A stretch of 64,000 nucleotides of DNA from JACVRW01 sp963813495. GTDB taxonomy: Bacteria > Actinomycetota > Thermoleophilia > Solirubrobacterales > Thermoleophilaceae. The stretch spans positions 124,001 through 188,000 of the forward strand of contig CAWEZC010000001.1 in the NCBI GenBank assembly GCA_963813495.1, written 5' to 3'. Positions 7,854-15,668 of this stretch are shown piece after piece. Below the pieces are notes generated by a model. The model searched no databases. It saw only the letters and a list, made by a program, of their open reading frames with translations, and had not been told where the DNA came from. The position numbers and the translations under genes are program-made. How positions within the stretch are numbered: position 1 is the stretch's first letter; every line of letters begins with the position of its first letter.

Positions 7854-8536
7854 TGGCGGCCAAGACGGACACCAGCGAGATCACCGGGGCCGTCCAGGAC
7901 TACGCCAAGGCGATCTGGTCGCTGGCGCAGCGCAGCCGCGAGCCGGTCTCCACATCGGCGATCGCCGACCGGCTGGGCGTGTCGCCGGCATCGGCGTCGG
8001 CGATGGTCAAGCGGCTCGAGGCGATGGGGCTCGTCTCGCGGGAGCCCTACCACGGCGTACGCCTCACGCGGCCGGGCGAGCGCGTGGCACTGGCGGTACT
8101 GCGCCATCACCGCCTGCTCGAGCTCTACCTCGCCGAGGCCCTCGACATGCCCTGGGACCAGGTCCACGACGAGGCCGAGCGCCTCGAGCACGCGATCTCA
8201 CCCGAGCTCTCCGAGCTGATTGCGGTCAAGCTCGGGAACCCGACCCACGATCCACACGGTGACCCGATCCCCACCGCCAACGGCGAGATCGACGAGTCGC
8301 CGACTCGAGCCCTGGCCGACCTAGGACCGGGGGAGCGGGGCGTGTTCACGCGGGTGTCGGACTCGAACTCGGAAATGCTGCGCTACCTGTCTGAGCGGGG
8401 CATCGCCCCCGGCGACGAGCTCGAGCTGATCGGTCGCGAGCCCTTCGGCGGGCCGCTTTTGGTGCGCTCCGGGGGACGCGCCCACGCCTTCGGCGACCAG
8501 CTGGCGCGCGCCATACGCGTGGTCACCACCAAGTAG
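7853..8536 (+). CDS. DtxR/MntR-family metal-dependent repressor
   Basis: 227 residues from ATG 7853, whose A is the last base of the ZIP stop (TGATG). An N-terminal winged helix (VSTSAIADRLGVSPASASAMVKRLEAMG) is followed by a dimerisation domain with metal ligands and a C-terminal FeoA/SH3-like domain (about 155-227). In the dimerisation helix the sequence is VHDEAERLEHAIS: Glu109 stands where DtxR/IdeR have a cysteine and where MntR has a glutamate, with E112 and H113 following, and D16 in QDYAKAIW is kept. This favours Mn(II) or mixed Mn/Fe sensing. It is the third gene of the oxidase-ZIP cluster and probably binds the 5303-5320 palindrome. Confidence 0.92.
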   Translation: MAAKTDTSEITGAVQDYAKAIWSLAQRSREPVSTSAIADRLGVSPASASAMVKRLEAMGLVSREPYHGVRLTRPGERVALAVLRHHRLLELYLAEALDMPWDQVHDEAERLEHAISPELSELIAVKLGNPTHDPHGDPIPTANGEIDESPTRALADLGPGERGVFTRVSDSNSEMLRYLSERGIAPGDELELIGREPFGGPLLVRSGGRAHAFGDQLARAIRVVTTK

Positions 8537-8548
8537 CCTTCCGCGCGC

Positions 8549-8911
8549 ATGCCGCTCGCCGACGACTTCCAGGCCGTGGTCGACTCGCTGCCACCCGACT
8601 GGACCCAGCTGGAGCTCGACATGCGCATCTTCGACGAGGACCGCTACGTCGAGACGGCATCGCTGATCGTGCAGATCAACGCCCTGCCCTACTCCGAGCA
8701 CGATTGGCACTGGCGCGTCCGCGTGGCGCACGAGTTCGGGCACGCCGCGGCCCCGGAGACGGTGCAGGGCACGCTGGCGCTGCTCGACGATCTGGGCATC
8801 GCGGGTGAGCTGGCGGTGCGCGAAGCCCGCTCCGGGCGCGTCGAGGTGGTCCAGATGTGGGGCCGCCCAGAGTCGGTGCGCCAGGAGTTCCGCAAGCGAC
8901 GCGACCAGTAG
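8549..8911 (+). CDS. Conserved hypothetical protein
   Basis: 120 residues, soluble, acidic N-terminus. I do not recognise the family. Visible features are PPDWTQLELDMRIFDEDRY, a tryptophan-rich segment YSEHDWHWRVRVAHEFGHAA, and a basic C-terminus VRQEFRKRRDQ. HEFGH resembles a zincin HExxH motif only superficially (the residue order is H-E-F-G-H), and the rest of the protein lacks a metallopeptidase context. It begins 12 bp after the dtxR gene and may belong to the same transcript. Confidence 0.7.
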   Translation: MPLADDFQAVVDSLPPDWTQLELDMRIFDEDRYVETASLIVQINALPYSEHDWHWRVRVAHEFGHAAAPETVQGTLALLDDLGIAGELAVREARSGRVEVVQMWGRPESVRQEFRKRRDQ

Positions 8912-8915
8912 CGGC

Positions 8916-9233
8916 GTGGCGCGCGTGGCCCTCCTCTGTCCCGACCTCCTGTTCGGCTCCAAGCTGCAGGGAGCCCTCCGGGCGGCTGGTCACGAGCCGG
9001 TCGCGCCGGGCGACGCCGCCGCCCTGATGGTGGTCGATCTGACCGTCGAGCCTGACGCGCGCATCGAGCAGTCGGGCAGCTCGGGACTGCCGCGCCTCGG
9101 CTTCTACTCGCACGTGGAGCACGACGTCCGGCTGCGAGCCGAGGCGGCCGGCTTCGACCGCGTGGTGCCGCGCTCGCGCATGGCCCGCGAGGCCGCCGCG
9201 CTGGTCGACGCGATGCTAGCCGGCCGGACCTAG
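8916..9233 (+). CDS. Small receiver-like alpha/beta protein
   Basis: 105 residues from GTG 8916. The alternating hydrophobic strands and helices (ARVALLCPDLLFGSKLQGAL, AALMVVDLTV, RLGFYSHVEHD, GFDRVVPRSRM, AALVDAML) follow the order of a response-regulator receiver domain without an output domain. The phosphoacceptor region reads MVVDLTV, so an aspartate is at about the right place. It sits four bases after the preceding gene and converges on the binding-protein gene, overlapping its stop by four bases. Function unknown. Confidence 0.65.
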   Translation: MARVALLCPDLLFGSKLQGALRAAGHEPVAPGDAAALMVVDLTVEPDARIEQSGSSGLPRLGFYSHVEHDVRLRAEAAGFDRVVPRSRMAREAAALVDAMLAGRT

Positions 9234-10177
9234 GGCAGCGCGAAGGCCTCGTCCACCACCGGCTCGGTGGCGAGGATCCCGAAACGAAACGCGAACGCGG
9301 CCCAGCCCTCGAGCGCGCGCCGGTCCAGCCGAAGCGGCGGGCGCAGGGCCGGGGCGACTGCGGCGAGCTCGGCCCGCACCAGCGACTCGTCCGCTCCGGA
9401 GGCCCGCGCGACCTCGTCTACCGCAGCCTCCCGGTCCCGAAGCGCGCGGCGCGTCCCGGCGGCGAGGGCGACCAGCACGTCGTCCACGAGAGCGCGCTGC
9501 TCCTCCAGCGTCTCGCGCTCCACCGCGAGGACGAGCTCCGGGTAGCGCGGCGCGCCGAACTCGTCCACGCGGAACTCGCGGGTGCGCACGCCGCGTTGGC
9601 GCAGCGCCACGCCCTCCACGTTCCAGAAGGAGACCACCGCATCCACGCGGCCGGCAATCAGGCTCGGGACGGCGGCGAAGCCGATGGTGATGGTGTCGAC
9701 GCGCTCGGGATCGCCCCCGTCGTTCTCCACCACCGCGCGCAGCACGGCCTCGTCGGAAGGCAACCCGGTCACACCGACGCGGCGGCCCTCCAGGTCGCGC
9801 GGCCGCCGGACCTCGCCCGCGCGGGCGATCACCGCCGCCAGCGGGCGCTGGACGAGAGCGCCGACTCCCACGACGTCGCGGCCCTGCTCGCGCGCGAGGC
9901 CGAGGTCGTGGATGTCCACTACGGCCATGTCCGCACGCCCGGCTGCCAGCAGCTTGAGCGAGTCGGTCGACGAGGAGGGGACGCGGACCTCGAGGTCGAT
10001 GCCGCCGGGGCCCGCTGCGCCCCGGCTCTGCGCGGCGTAGATCCCGGAATGCACGGCGTTCGGCTGGAAATCGAGGGCCAGGGTGGCCTCGCGCCTCCCC
10101 TCGTCAGCCCCGCCACAGGCGGCCCCGAAAGCCGGCAGGAGCAGGAGCATCAGCGCCAGGCGCGGGGGGCGAAGCAC
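9230..10177 (-). CDS. ABC-type binding lipoprotein, NMT1/THI5-like
   Basis: 315 residues from GTG 10177; a longer in-frame ATG at 10237 would bury the signal peptide. The signal LMLLLLPAFGAACGG contains a lipobox. The mature part has family features: LDFQPNAVHSGIYAAQ, KLLAAGRADMAVVDIHDL, EGRRVGVTGLPSDEAVL, and GRVDAVVSFWNVEGVALRQ. NMT1/THI5-like proteins deliver thiamine pyrimidine precursors, riboflavin or sulfonates to an ABC permease. No permease or ATPase is found beside it in this window, so the partner must lie elsewhere. Substrate unassigned. Confidence 0.85.
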   Translation of the reverse strand: MLRPPRLALMLLLLPAFGAACGGADEGRREATLALDFQPNAVHSGIYAAQSRGAAGPGGIDLEVRVPSSSTDSLKLLAAGRADMAVVDIHDLGLAREQGRDVVGVGALVQRPLAAVIARAGEVRRPRDLEGRRVGVTGLPSDEAVLRAVVENDGGDPERVDTITIGFAAVPSLIAGRVDAVVSFWNVEGVALRQRGVRTREFRVDEFGAPRYPELVLAVERETLEEQRALVDDVLVALAAGTRRALRDREAAVDEVARASGADESLVRAELAAVAPALRPPLRLDRRALEGWAAFAFRFGILATEPVVDEAFALP

Positions 10178-10288
10178 GGCGGCAAGCCTAGGGGCACCGA
10201 CCGGAGCCGAACCTGCACCGGCGCGCCAGTGCAGCATCGTGGCCGGCCGCGCCTAGGCCGGAGGCCGCCGCGACCTAGACTTGCGTAG

Positions 10289-12472
10289 ATGCGGCGGGTC
10301 ACCTTCTCGCGGAACTTCACGCTGTCCCTCTCGCGCACGTGCCGCTGCTATTGCAAGTACTGCGCGTTCGCCACGCACCGGGCTCATCTCCATTCGCCCG
10401 CGGAGGTGGACAAGATCCTCGACGACGCGGCGCGGCGCGGCGCCAAGGAGCTGCTCGTGCTCACCGGCGAGAAGCCCGAGGTCAACCCGCAGGTGGCGGC
10501 TCTGCTGAGCGAGTACGGGCATGCGGACTTCACCTCATATGTGGCCTGGGCGTGCGAGCGCGCACTCGAGCGCGGCATGCTGCCGCACACCAACCTCGGC
10601 GCGCTCTCGCACGAGGACCTGGCGCGCCTGCGCGAGGTCACGGCCTCACAGGGCCTTATGCTCGAGTCGGTCAATCCCGACCTCGTCGTCCACCAGGGCT
10701 CGCCTACGAAGCATCCCGCGGTTCGCCTGGAGACGATCCGCGCCGCGGGCGAGCTGCGCATCCCCTTTACCACCGGCATCCTCGTGGGAATCGGCGAGGC
10801 GCCCGAGGAGCGGGTCGCCGCCCTTGCGGCGCTGGCCGAGCTGCACGCGGAGTACGGCCACCTGCAGGAGGTGATCCTGCAGAACTTCGTAGCCCATCCG
10901 CGTTACTACGGGGCCGAGCCGGCGCAGATCGCCGACGAGGCGCAGCGCTCTCAGACGCACGGGGAGGAGCGCGAGCCTCCGGGCTGGGCCGATCCGATCT
11001 CCCTCGACGATATGCGCCTGCTGGTCCGCGAGTGCCTGCGCCTGATGCCCGACGTGGGCGTCCAGATCCCGCCGAACCTGTCGGACTGGTGGCTGCCGCT
11101 GGTGGAGGAGGGTGCCACCGACCTCGGTGGCCTGTCGGCCAACGGCGATCACATCTCGCCCGAACATCCCTTCCCGTCGGTGCACCGGATGCGCAAGCAG
11201 CTCGCCCCGCGCGGATACGCGCTCACCGAGCGGCTCTGCGTCTATCCGCAGTACATGGACGCCGACTGGCTCGAGCAGGGCGTGCTCGACGTGATCAAGA
11301 CGGCCTTCTGGAGCTTCATTCCGCGCCGCGGCTCGGGCCGTCGCGAGGATCGCCCGATTCGAGGCGACCTGGTGGCGGGTGCTGTGGAGCGGGCGCGCGA
11401 CGGCTGCGCGCTGTCCGAGGAGGAGCTGACCGCTCTGTTCGGCGAGACCCGTCCCGAGGCGATCGAGGACATGCGCCAGGCGGCCGACGAGCTGCGCTCG
11501 GAGCTCGCCGGTGAGACCGTGACCTTCGTGGTCAATCGCAACATCAACGTTTCCAACATCTGCACGGTCGGCTGCGCCTTCTGCGGCTTCGGGCAGGGCC
11601 GGCGATCGCCGGATGCCTACGAGCACTCGGAGGAGGAGTTTCGCCGTCGGGTGCTGGATGCCGTCGAGTTCGGGGCGACCGAAATCTGCATGCAATCGGG
11701 CATCCATCCCGACTGGACCATTGAGGACTACGAGAAGTGGCTGCGCGTGGCCAAGGACACGGCCCCGCAGCTCCACCTGCACGCCTACTCGCCGATGGAG
11801 CTCGATCACATGGCGGGCGGACTGCCGCTCGACGTGCTGTTCGCGCGCCTGCGCGAGGCGGGCCTGGACTCGGTGCCGGGCACGGCGGCCGAGGTGCTCC
11901 ACGACGGCGTGCGCCAGCGCATCTCACCCAACAAGCTGCCGGTGGGCCGCTGGGTCGAGATCGTCGAGGCCGCACACGGGGCCGGCGTGCGCACCACGGT
12001 GACGGTCATGTTCGGCCACATCGAGGAGCCCTGGGAGCTGGCCGAGCACATGCGCGTGGTGCGTGAGCTGCAGGAGCGCACCGGCGGCTTCACCGAGTTC
12101 GTGCCGCTCTCCTTCATCCCCTTCCACACGCTGCTGGGCCGTACGCACGGCATCGAGGAGATCTCACGCGAGGAGAACCTCAAGCACACCGCCGCCTTCC
12201 GGCTGGCGCTGGGGCGGACGATCCCCAGCCTCCAGGCGAGCTGGGTCAAGATGGGGCTCGACGCCGCCACCGAGGCGCTGCGCTGGGGCGTGAACGACCT
12301 CGGCGGGACGCTCATGGAGGAGTCGATCTCGCGCATGGCGGGCTCGTACCACGGGGTCATGCTGGAGCCGCGCGACCTGATCGCGGCCGCTCACGCGGCG
12401 GGCCGCCCGGCGGCGGAACGCGACACGCTCTACGGCATCCGCCGCCGCTACGAGCTGCCGCTGGCGGCCTAG
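10289..12472 (+). CDS. fbiC: 7,8-didemethyl-8-hydroxy-5-deazariboflavin synthase (fused CofG/CofH)
   Basis: 727 residues. Two radical-SAM domains are fused. The N-terminal CofG half has its CxxxCxxC cluster at C18/C22/C25 (RTCRCYCKYC), the C-terminal CofH half at C425/C429/C432 (NICTVGCAFCGF). Together they join tyrosine with the pyrimidine 5-amino-6-ribitylaminouracil to form FO, the deazaflavin chromophore of coenzyme F420. Fused FbiC is typical of actinobacteria, while archaea use separate proteins; this copy is shorter than the 856-residue mycobacterial one. The remaining F420 genes lie 4.7-10 kb away on the other strand. Confidence 0.97.
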   Translation: MRRVTFSRNFTLSLSRTCRCYCKYCAFATHRAHLHSPAEVDKILDDAARRGAKELLVLTGEKPEVNPQVAALLSEYGHADFTSYVAWACERALERGMLPHTNLGALSHEDLARLREVTASQGLMLESVNPDLVVHQGSPTKHPAVRLETIRAAGELRIPFTTGILVGIGEAPEERVAALAALAELHAEYGHLQEVILQNFVAHPRYYGAEPAQIADEAQRSQTHGEEREPPGWADPISLDDMRLLVRECLRLMPDVGVQIPPNLSDWWLPLVEEGATDLGGLSANGDHISPEHPFPSVHRMRKQLAPRGYALTERLCVYPQYMDADWLEQGVLDVIKTAFWSFIPRRGSGRREDRPIRGDLVAGAVERARDGCALSEEELTALFGETRPEAIEDMRQAADELRSELAGETVTFVVNRNINVSNICTVGCAFCGFGQGRRSPDAYEHSEEEFRRRVLDAVEFGATEICMQSGIHPDWTIEDYEKWLRVAKDTAPQLHLHAYSPMELDHMAGGLPLDVLFARLREAGLDSVPGTAAEVLHDGVRQRISPNKLPVGRWVEIVEAAHGAGVRTTVTVMFGHIEEPWELAEHMRVVRELQERTGGFTEFVPLSFIPFHTLLGRTHGIEEISREENLKHTAAFRLALGRTIPSLQASWVKMGLDAATEALRWGVNDLGGTLMEESISRMAGSYHGVMLEPRDLIAAAHAAGRPAAERDTLYGIRRRYELPLAA

Positions 12473-12564
12473 TCGGCGAGCCCGCCGCCGGTCACATCCC
12501 TTTCACGCTGTATTTGCACTGTCTTCACCGGGCGCGCAGCGGCTGCTTGCCAGACTGATCGGGC

Positions 12565-13758
12565 ATGGCCGCCCTCCGCCGCCGCGAGCTGATCGGGATG
12601 GGACTCGGGGGCGTGGCCGCCGTTTCGCTGGGCGCCGCTTTCTGGGATGAGCTGTTCGGCACGGCCGAGAGCGCGCCACTCGCGCGCGGGCCGGGCTACG
12701 GGCCGCTGGGCCCTCCTGACGCGAACGGCATCCGGTTGCCCGACGGCTTTCGCTCGCGGCTCGTTGCCCGCGGCGACACGCCGGTGGGCGACCGCGGCTA
12801 CCGCTGGCACCGGGCCTCGGACGGGATGGCCGCCTTCCCGCGCGAGGACGGCGGCTTCGTGCTTGTCTCCAACTGCGAGGACTACGTCGGGGGCGCCTCC
12901 GCGCTGCGCTTCGATCGCCGCGGCAATGTGTTGGACGCGTACCGGATCCTCGACGGCACCACTCAGAACTGCTCGGGCGGCGGCACGCCGTGGGGCACGT
13001 GGCTGTCGTGCGAGGAGGTCGAGGAGGGCCGTGTCTGGGAGTGCGATCCCGAGGGGCGCCGCAAGGCCGTGCCCCATCCCGCCATGGGCGTGTTCAAGCA
13101 CGAGGCGGCCGCGGTGGACGCCCGCGCCCGCCAGGTCTATCTCACGGAGGACCTGGTGGACGGCGGCCTCTACCGCTACACCCCCGAGCGCTGGCCCGAC
13201 CTGTCGGCCGGGCGGCTCGAGATCGCCCGGGTGGACCGCGCCGGGGGGGTCGACTGGGTCAGGGTCCCCGATCCCCTGGCTCGCCGGGAACGCACGCGGC
13301 GGCAGGTGCCGGGCAGCGAGCGATTCATGCGCGGCGAGGGCATCTGGCTCGACGGCCACACGCTCTACGTGACCACCACCGCCGACCATCGGGTGCACGC
13401 CTACGACACCCGCCGGGAGTCGATCGAGGTCGTCTACGACGGTCTGGCCTCGCGCAGCGCCCCGCTGCTGCGGGTGGACCAGCTCACCGGATCGCGGGCG
13501 GGAGAGGTGTTCGTCTGCGAGGACCTCGCCACCGACGAGATCGACATGGGCGTGATCACGCCGGAGCGCAAGGTCTCGAAGTTCCTCTCGGTCACGGGCC
13601 CGCAGCATGCGCGCTCCGAGCTCACGGGCGTGACCTTCGACCCGTCCGGCCGGAGCATGTTCTTCTCGTCGCAGAGGGCGTTTCCCGAGAGCGACGAGCT
13701 GCCCGGGCCCGGTGCGATCTACGAGGTCACCGGACCGTTCAAGCGCAGCAGGGCCTGA
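12565..13758 (+). CDS. PhoX-family (DUF839) secreted phosphatase-like protein, Tat-exported
   Basis: 397 residues. Tat signal ALRRRELIGMG at the N-terminus. The mature protein reads as a beta-propeller of the PhoX/DUF839 family: VLVSNCEDYVGGASALRFD, NCSGGGTPWGTWLSCEE, FKHEAAAVDARARQVYLTED, GGLYRYTP, and GEGIWLDGHTLYVTTT. PhoX is a Ca/Fe-dependent alkaline phosphatase; residues of its active site such as the NCSGG(G)TPWGTWL(S/T)CEE block are kept. Phosphatase activity is inferred from the family. Monocistronic, convergent with the GntR gene (no gap). Confidence 0.85.
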   Translation: MAALRRRELIGMGLGGVAAVSLGAAFWDELFGTAESAPLARGPGYGPLGPPDANGIRLPDGFRSRLVARGDTPVGDRGYRWHRASDGMAAFPREDGGFVLVSNCEDYVGGASALRFDRRGNVLDAYRILDGTTQNCSGGGTPWGTWLSCEEVEEGRVWECDPEGRRKAVPHPAMGVFKHEAAAVDARARQVYLTEDLVDGGLYRYTPERWPDLSAGRLEIARVDRAGGVDWVRVPDPLARRERTRRQVPGSERFMRGEGIWLDGHTLYVTTTADHRVHAYDTRRESIEVVYDGLASRSAPLLRVDQLTGSRAGEVFVCEDLATDEIDMGVITPERKVSKFLSVTGPQHARSELTGVTFDPSGRSMFFSSQRAFPESDELPGPGAIYEVTGPFKRSRA

Positions 13759-14349
13759 TCAGGCGCCGACCCAGCGGATCCGAGCGCCGGTGATGCTGGG
13801 CGTGGAGCGGCGCACGGAGCGCGCCTGGTCGCGCTCGGATGCCGGTGCCAACTCGAAGTCCTCGAGGCGCCGGGAGACCTCGGCGCGCTGACGGTCGAGC
13901 TCGAGCAGCCGTTGCTGCAATCGGTCGCGGACCTCCTCGAGCTCGGCCGCTGAGAGCAGGCCCGCTCCCATCGACGGCGGAGTTCGCAGGCCGTCGGCTT
14001 CGGTGGGGAGTGGCGGCAACCTCACCAGCGCCGCTTCGAGCTGGGCGATCTGGTGCCGAAGCTCGCGGCGAGCCGCCACCTCGGTTCCGCGCCGGGCCAC
14101 GAACGTGCCGCGACCGTGCTCGGTCTGCACCAGGCCCTCGTTCTCCAGCCTCAGGTAGACCGAGCGGACGGTGTTGACGTTTACCTCGGCCGCCGCGGCC
14201 AGGTCGCGGAGACTCGGCAGCTGATCGCCTGGCGCCAGCTGCCGCGACCCGATCAGAGCTCGGAGCTTGCCCGCCAGCTGAACGCCGAGGGGTAGATCGG
14301 CATCGCGAGCCAGCCGGAAGTCAGCTCGATCCCCCTGCATGCGCAGCAT
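13759..14349 (-). CDS. GntR-family regulator, YtrA type
   Basis: 196 residues. An N-terminal winged helix typical of GntR proteins: PLGVQLAGKLRALIGSRQ, LPSLRDLAAAAEVNVNTV, NEGLVQTEHGRGTFV. There is no FCD or UTRA effector domain; instead a helical, coiled-coil-prone C-terminus (ELEEVRDRLQQRLLELDR) follows, as in the short YtrA subfamily that controls neighbouring membrane-transport genes. It is divergent from a membrane protein plus MlaE-type permease, and the intergenic region has two related palindromes (14366-14379 and 14410-14425) that are plausible operators. Confidence 0.87.
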   Translation of the reverse strand: MLRMQGDRADFRLARDADLPLGVQLAGKLRALIGSRQLAPGDQLPSLRDLAAAAEVNVNTVRSVYLRLENEGLVQTEHGRGTFVARRGTEVAARRELRHQIAQLEAALVRLPPLPTEADGLRTPPSMGAGLLSAAELEEVRDRLQQRLLELDRQRAEVSRRLEDFELAPASERDQARSVRRSTPSITGARIRWVGA

Positions 14350-14365
14350 GATACCGAACTGTTCG

Positions 14366-14379
14366 TGTGTTACAGCACA
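14366..14379. promoter_or_regulatory. Candidate GntR operator 1, TGTGTTACAGCACA
   Basis: An imperfect palindrome with TGTG and CACA arms, 17 bp upstream of the GntR ATG. It shares the pattern TGTGNTANAGCACA with the second site 30 bp away. Two sites in a divergent spacer fit autoregulation plus control of the 14429 gene. Confidence 0.45.
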
Positions 14380-14409
14380 GTCTGGTCGGAGCTTGCCTTC
14401 ACGACCCCA

Positions 14410-14425
14410 ACTGTGATAGCACAGT
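14410..14425. promoter_or_regulatory. Candidate GntR operator 2, ACTGTGATAGCACAGT
   Basis: A perfect 6-bp inverted repeat (ACTGTG / CACAGT) around ATAG, ending three bases before the ATG at 14429. A bound regulator here would block transcription or translation of the membrane protein-MlaE pair. Confidence 0.55.
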
Positions 14426-14428
14426 GAG

Positions 14429-14851
14429 ATGGCGCGGCGCCCCGAGCTGATTCACCGGCACCTCCTGGCCGCCGCGGTGGTCATCGGCAGTGGATTGCTC
14501 TGGCTCGCGATACCCGTGGCTGGCTTCCTCCTCGCCGGTCGCATCACCGAGAACGCCACGCACTCCGTGCTCATCGCTCTCGTGGTGGCGCCGCTCGCGA
14601 TGATCGGGTTCGGGTGGCTGCTCGGGCGCGTCAACGCGCAGTACGAGGCCCTCGACGACCGGCGGGGCGGGCCGCGCGGCCCGCCCGCGTGGCGGGCGAG
14701 CCTGGGGGAGGAGCGCCGCAGCGCCCAGCGTCGACGCGGCGGGCGGCCTCTCATGGAGGTCGCCATGACGGTGTCGGCCATCACCGCCATGGTCGCGCTG
14801 CTGGTCTGGTTCTTCGTCTTTGCCGAGCTCCGGCTCGGCCCAATGCAATGA
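14429..14851 (+). CDS. Small membrane protein in GntR-controlled operon
   Basis: 140 residues with two N-terminal TM segments (LLAAAVVIGSGLLWLAIPVA and VLIALVVAPLAMIGFGWLLG), a basic cytoplasmic loop rich in Arg and Gly, and a third TM near the C-terminus (VSAITAMVALLVWFFVFA). I do not recognise the family. Its stop overlaps the start of the MlaE-type permease (ATGA), so it is probably made together with it. An ATG directly after the operator-like repeat marks the start. Confidence 0.75.
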   Translation: MARRPELIHRHLLAAAVVIGSGLLWLAIPVAGFLLAGRITENATHSVLIALVVAPLAMIGFGWLLGRVNAQYEALDDRRGGPRGPPAWRASLGEERRSAQRRRGGRPLMEVAMTVSAITAMVALLVWFFVFAELRLGPMQ

Positions 14852-15636
14852 CTCCTGCCGCACGGGCATGGATCACGTCGTTCGGGGAGATCGCCAAGTT
14901 CATGGCCCTCGTGGCGGGCGACGTCCTCTCCGGCCGGGTGTTCCGCTTCTTTGGGGAGGCGCTGCGCCAAGCCGGCATCCTGATCCTGGGCTCCGCTCTC
15001 GTGATCTGCGGCACCGCCTTCATCCTCGGGCTCCAGTGCGGCATCGAGGGGGCCTACTTCAGCCGCTCCACCGGCACGCCGGCGTACGCCGGCGTGTTCA
15101 GTGCGTGGTGCGACCTGCGCGAGATCTTGCCCTACGCCTTCGGCTACATGATGGCGGCCAAGGTGGGCACCGGCCTCGTGGCCGAGATCGGCGCGATGCG
15201 CATCTCGGACGAGATCGACGCGCTCGAGGTGATGGGCATCAACTCGCTCGTCTTTCTCTGCGCCACCCGGCTGCTCGCCTGTTGGCTGGTGATTCCGTTC
15301 GTATACCTGACCGCGGTCGGCGCCGGCTTCTTCGCGAGCTACCTGGCGGTGGTGCAGCAGGTCGGCGAGGTCAGCTCGGGAGGGTTCTTCCTGATCTTCT
15401 GGATGTTCCAGAACCCTCCGGACCTCATCTACAGCGCGCTCAAGGCCGTGGCCATGGCCACCGTGATCGTCCTCGTCGGCTGCTACTACGGCTACACCGC
15501 CAGCGGCGGGCCTGTCGGCGTGGGAACGGCGACGGCGAAGTCGATGGTGCTGAACACCGTGCTGGTCCATCTGATCGGAATGGTCGGGACGCAGATCTTC
15601 TGGGGCTCGAACCCACGGGCGCCCATCGGGGGCTAG
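14848..15636 (+). CDS. MlaE/YrbE-family lipid ABC permease
   Basis: 262 residues. MlaE/YrbE permeases move phospholipids, sterols or mycolate-type lipids together with an MlaF ATPase and Mce/MlaD binding proteins. Family features include EALRQAGILILGSALVICG, the long C-terminal helices, and the signature GTGLVAEIGAMRISDEIDAL-EVMGI, where EIGAM-R-x-x-E-I-D-A-L is highly conserved. The start ATG overlaps the preceding stop by four bases. No mce, second yrbE or ATPase gene is adjacent, so this is an orphan permease within the window. Confidence 0.9.
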   Translation: MTPAARAWITSFGEIAKFMALVAGDVLSGRVFRFFGEALRQAGILILGSALVICGTAFILGLQCGIEGAYFSRSTGTPAYAGVFSAWCDLREILPYAFGYMMAAKVGTGLVAEIGAMRISDEIDALEVMGINSLVFLCATRLLACWLVIPFVYLTAVGAGFFASYLAVVQQVGEVSSGGFFLIFWMFQNPPDLIYSALKAVAMATVIVLVGCYYGYTASGGPVGVGTATAKSMVLNTVLVHLIGMVGTQIFWGSNPRAPIGG

Positions 15637-15668
15637 TCTCATCCGGCAGCCCGTCGAAGGAGACTCCC

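Noticed and set aside
8549..8911. HEFGH in the hypothetical protein read as a zinc-protease site
   Set aside because: Zincins need HExxH; here the spacing is H-E-F-G-H with matching letters, but no third ligand or peptidase context follows, so it is probably coincidence.
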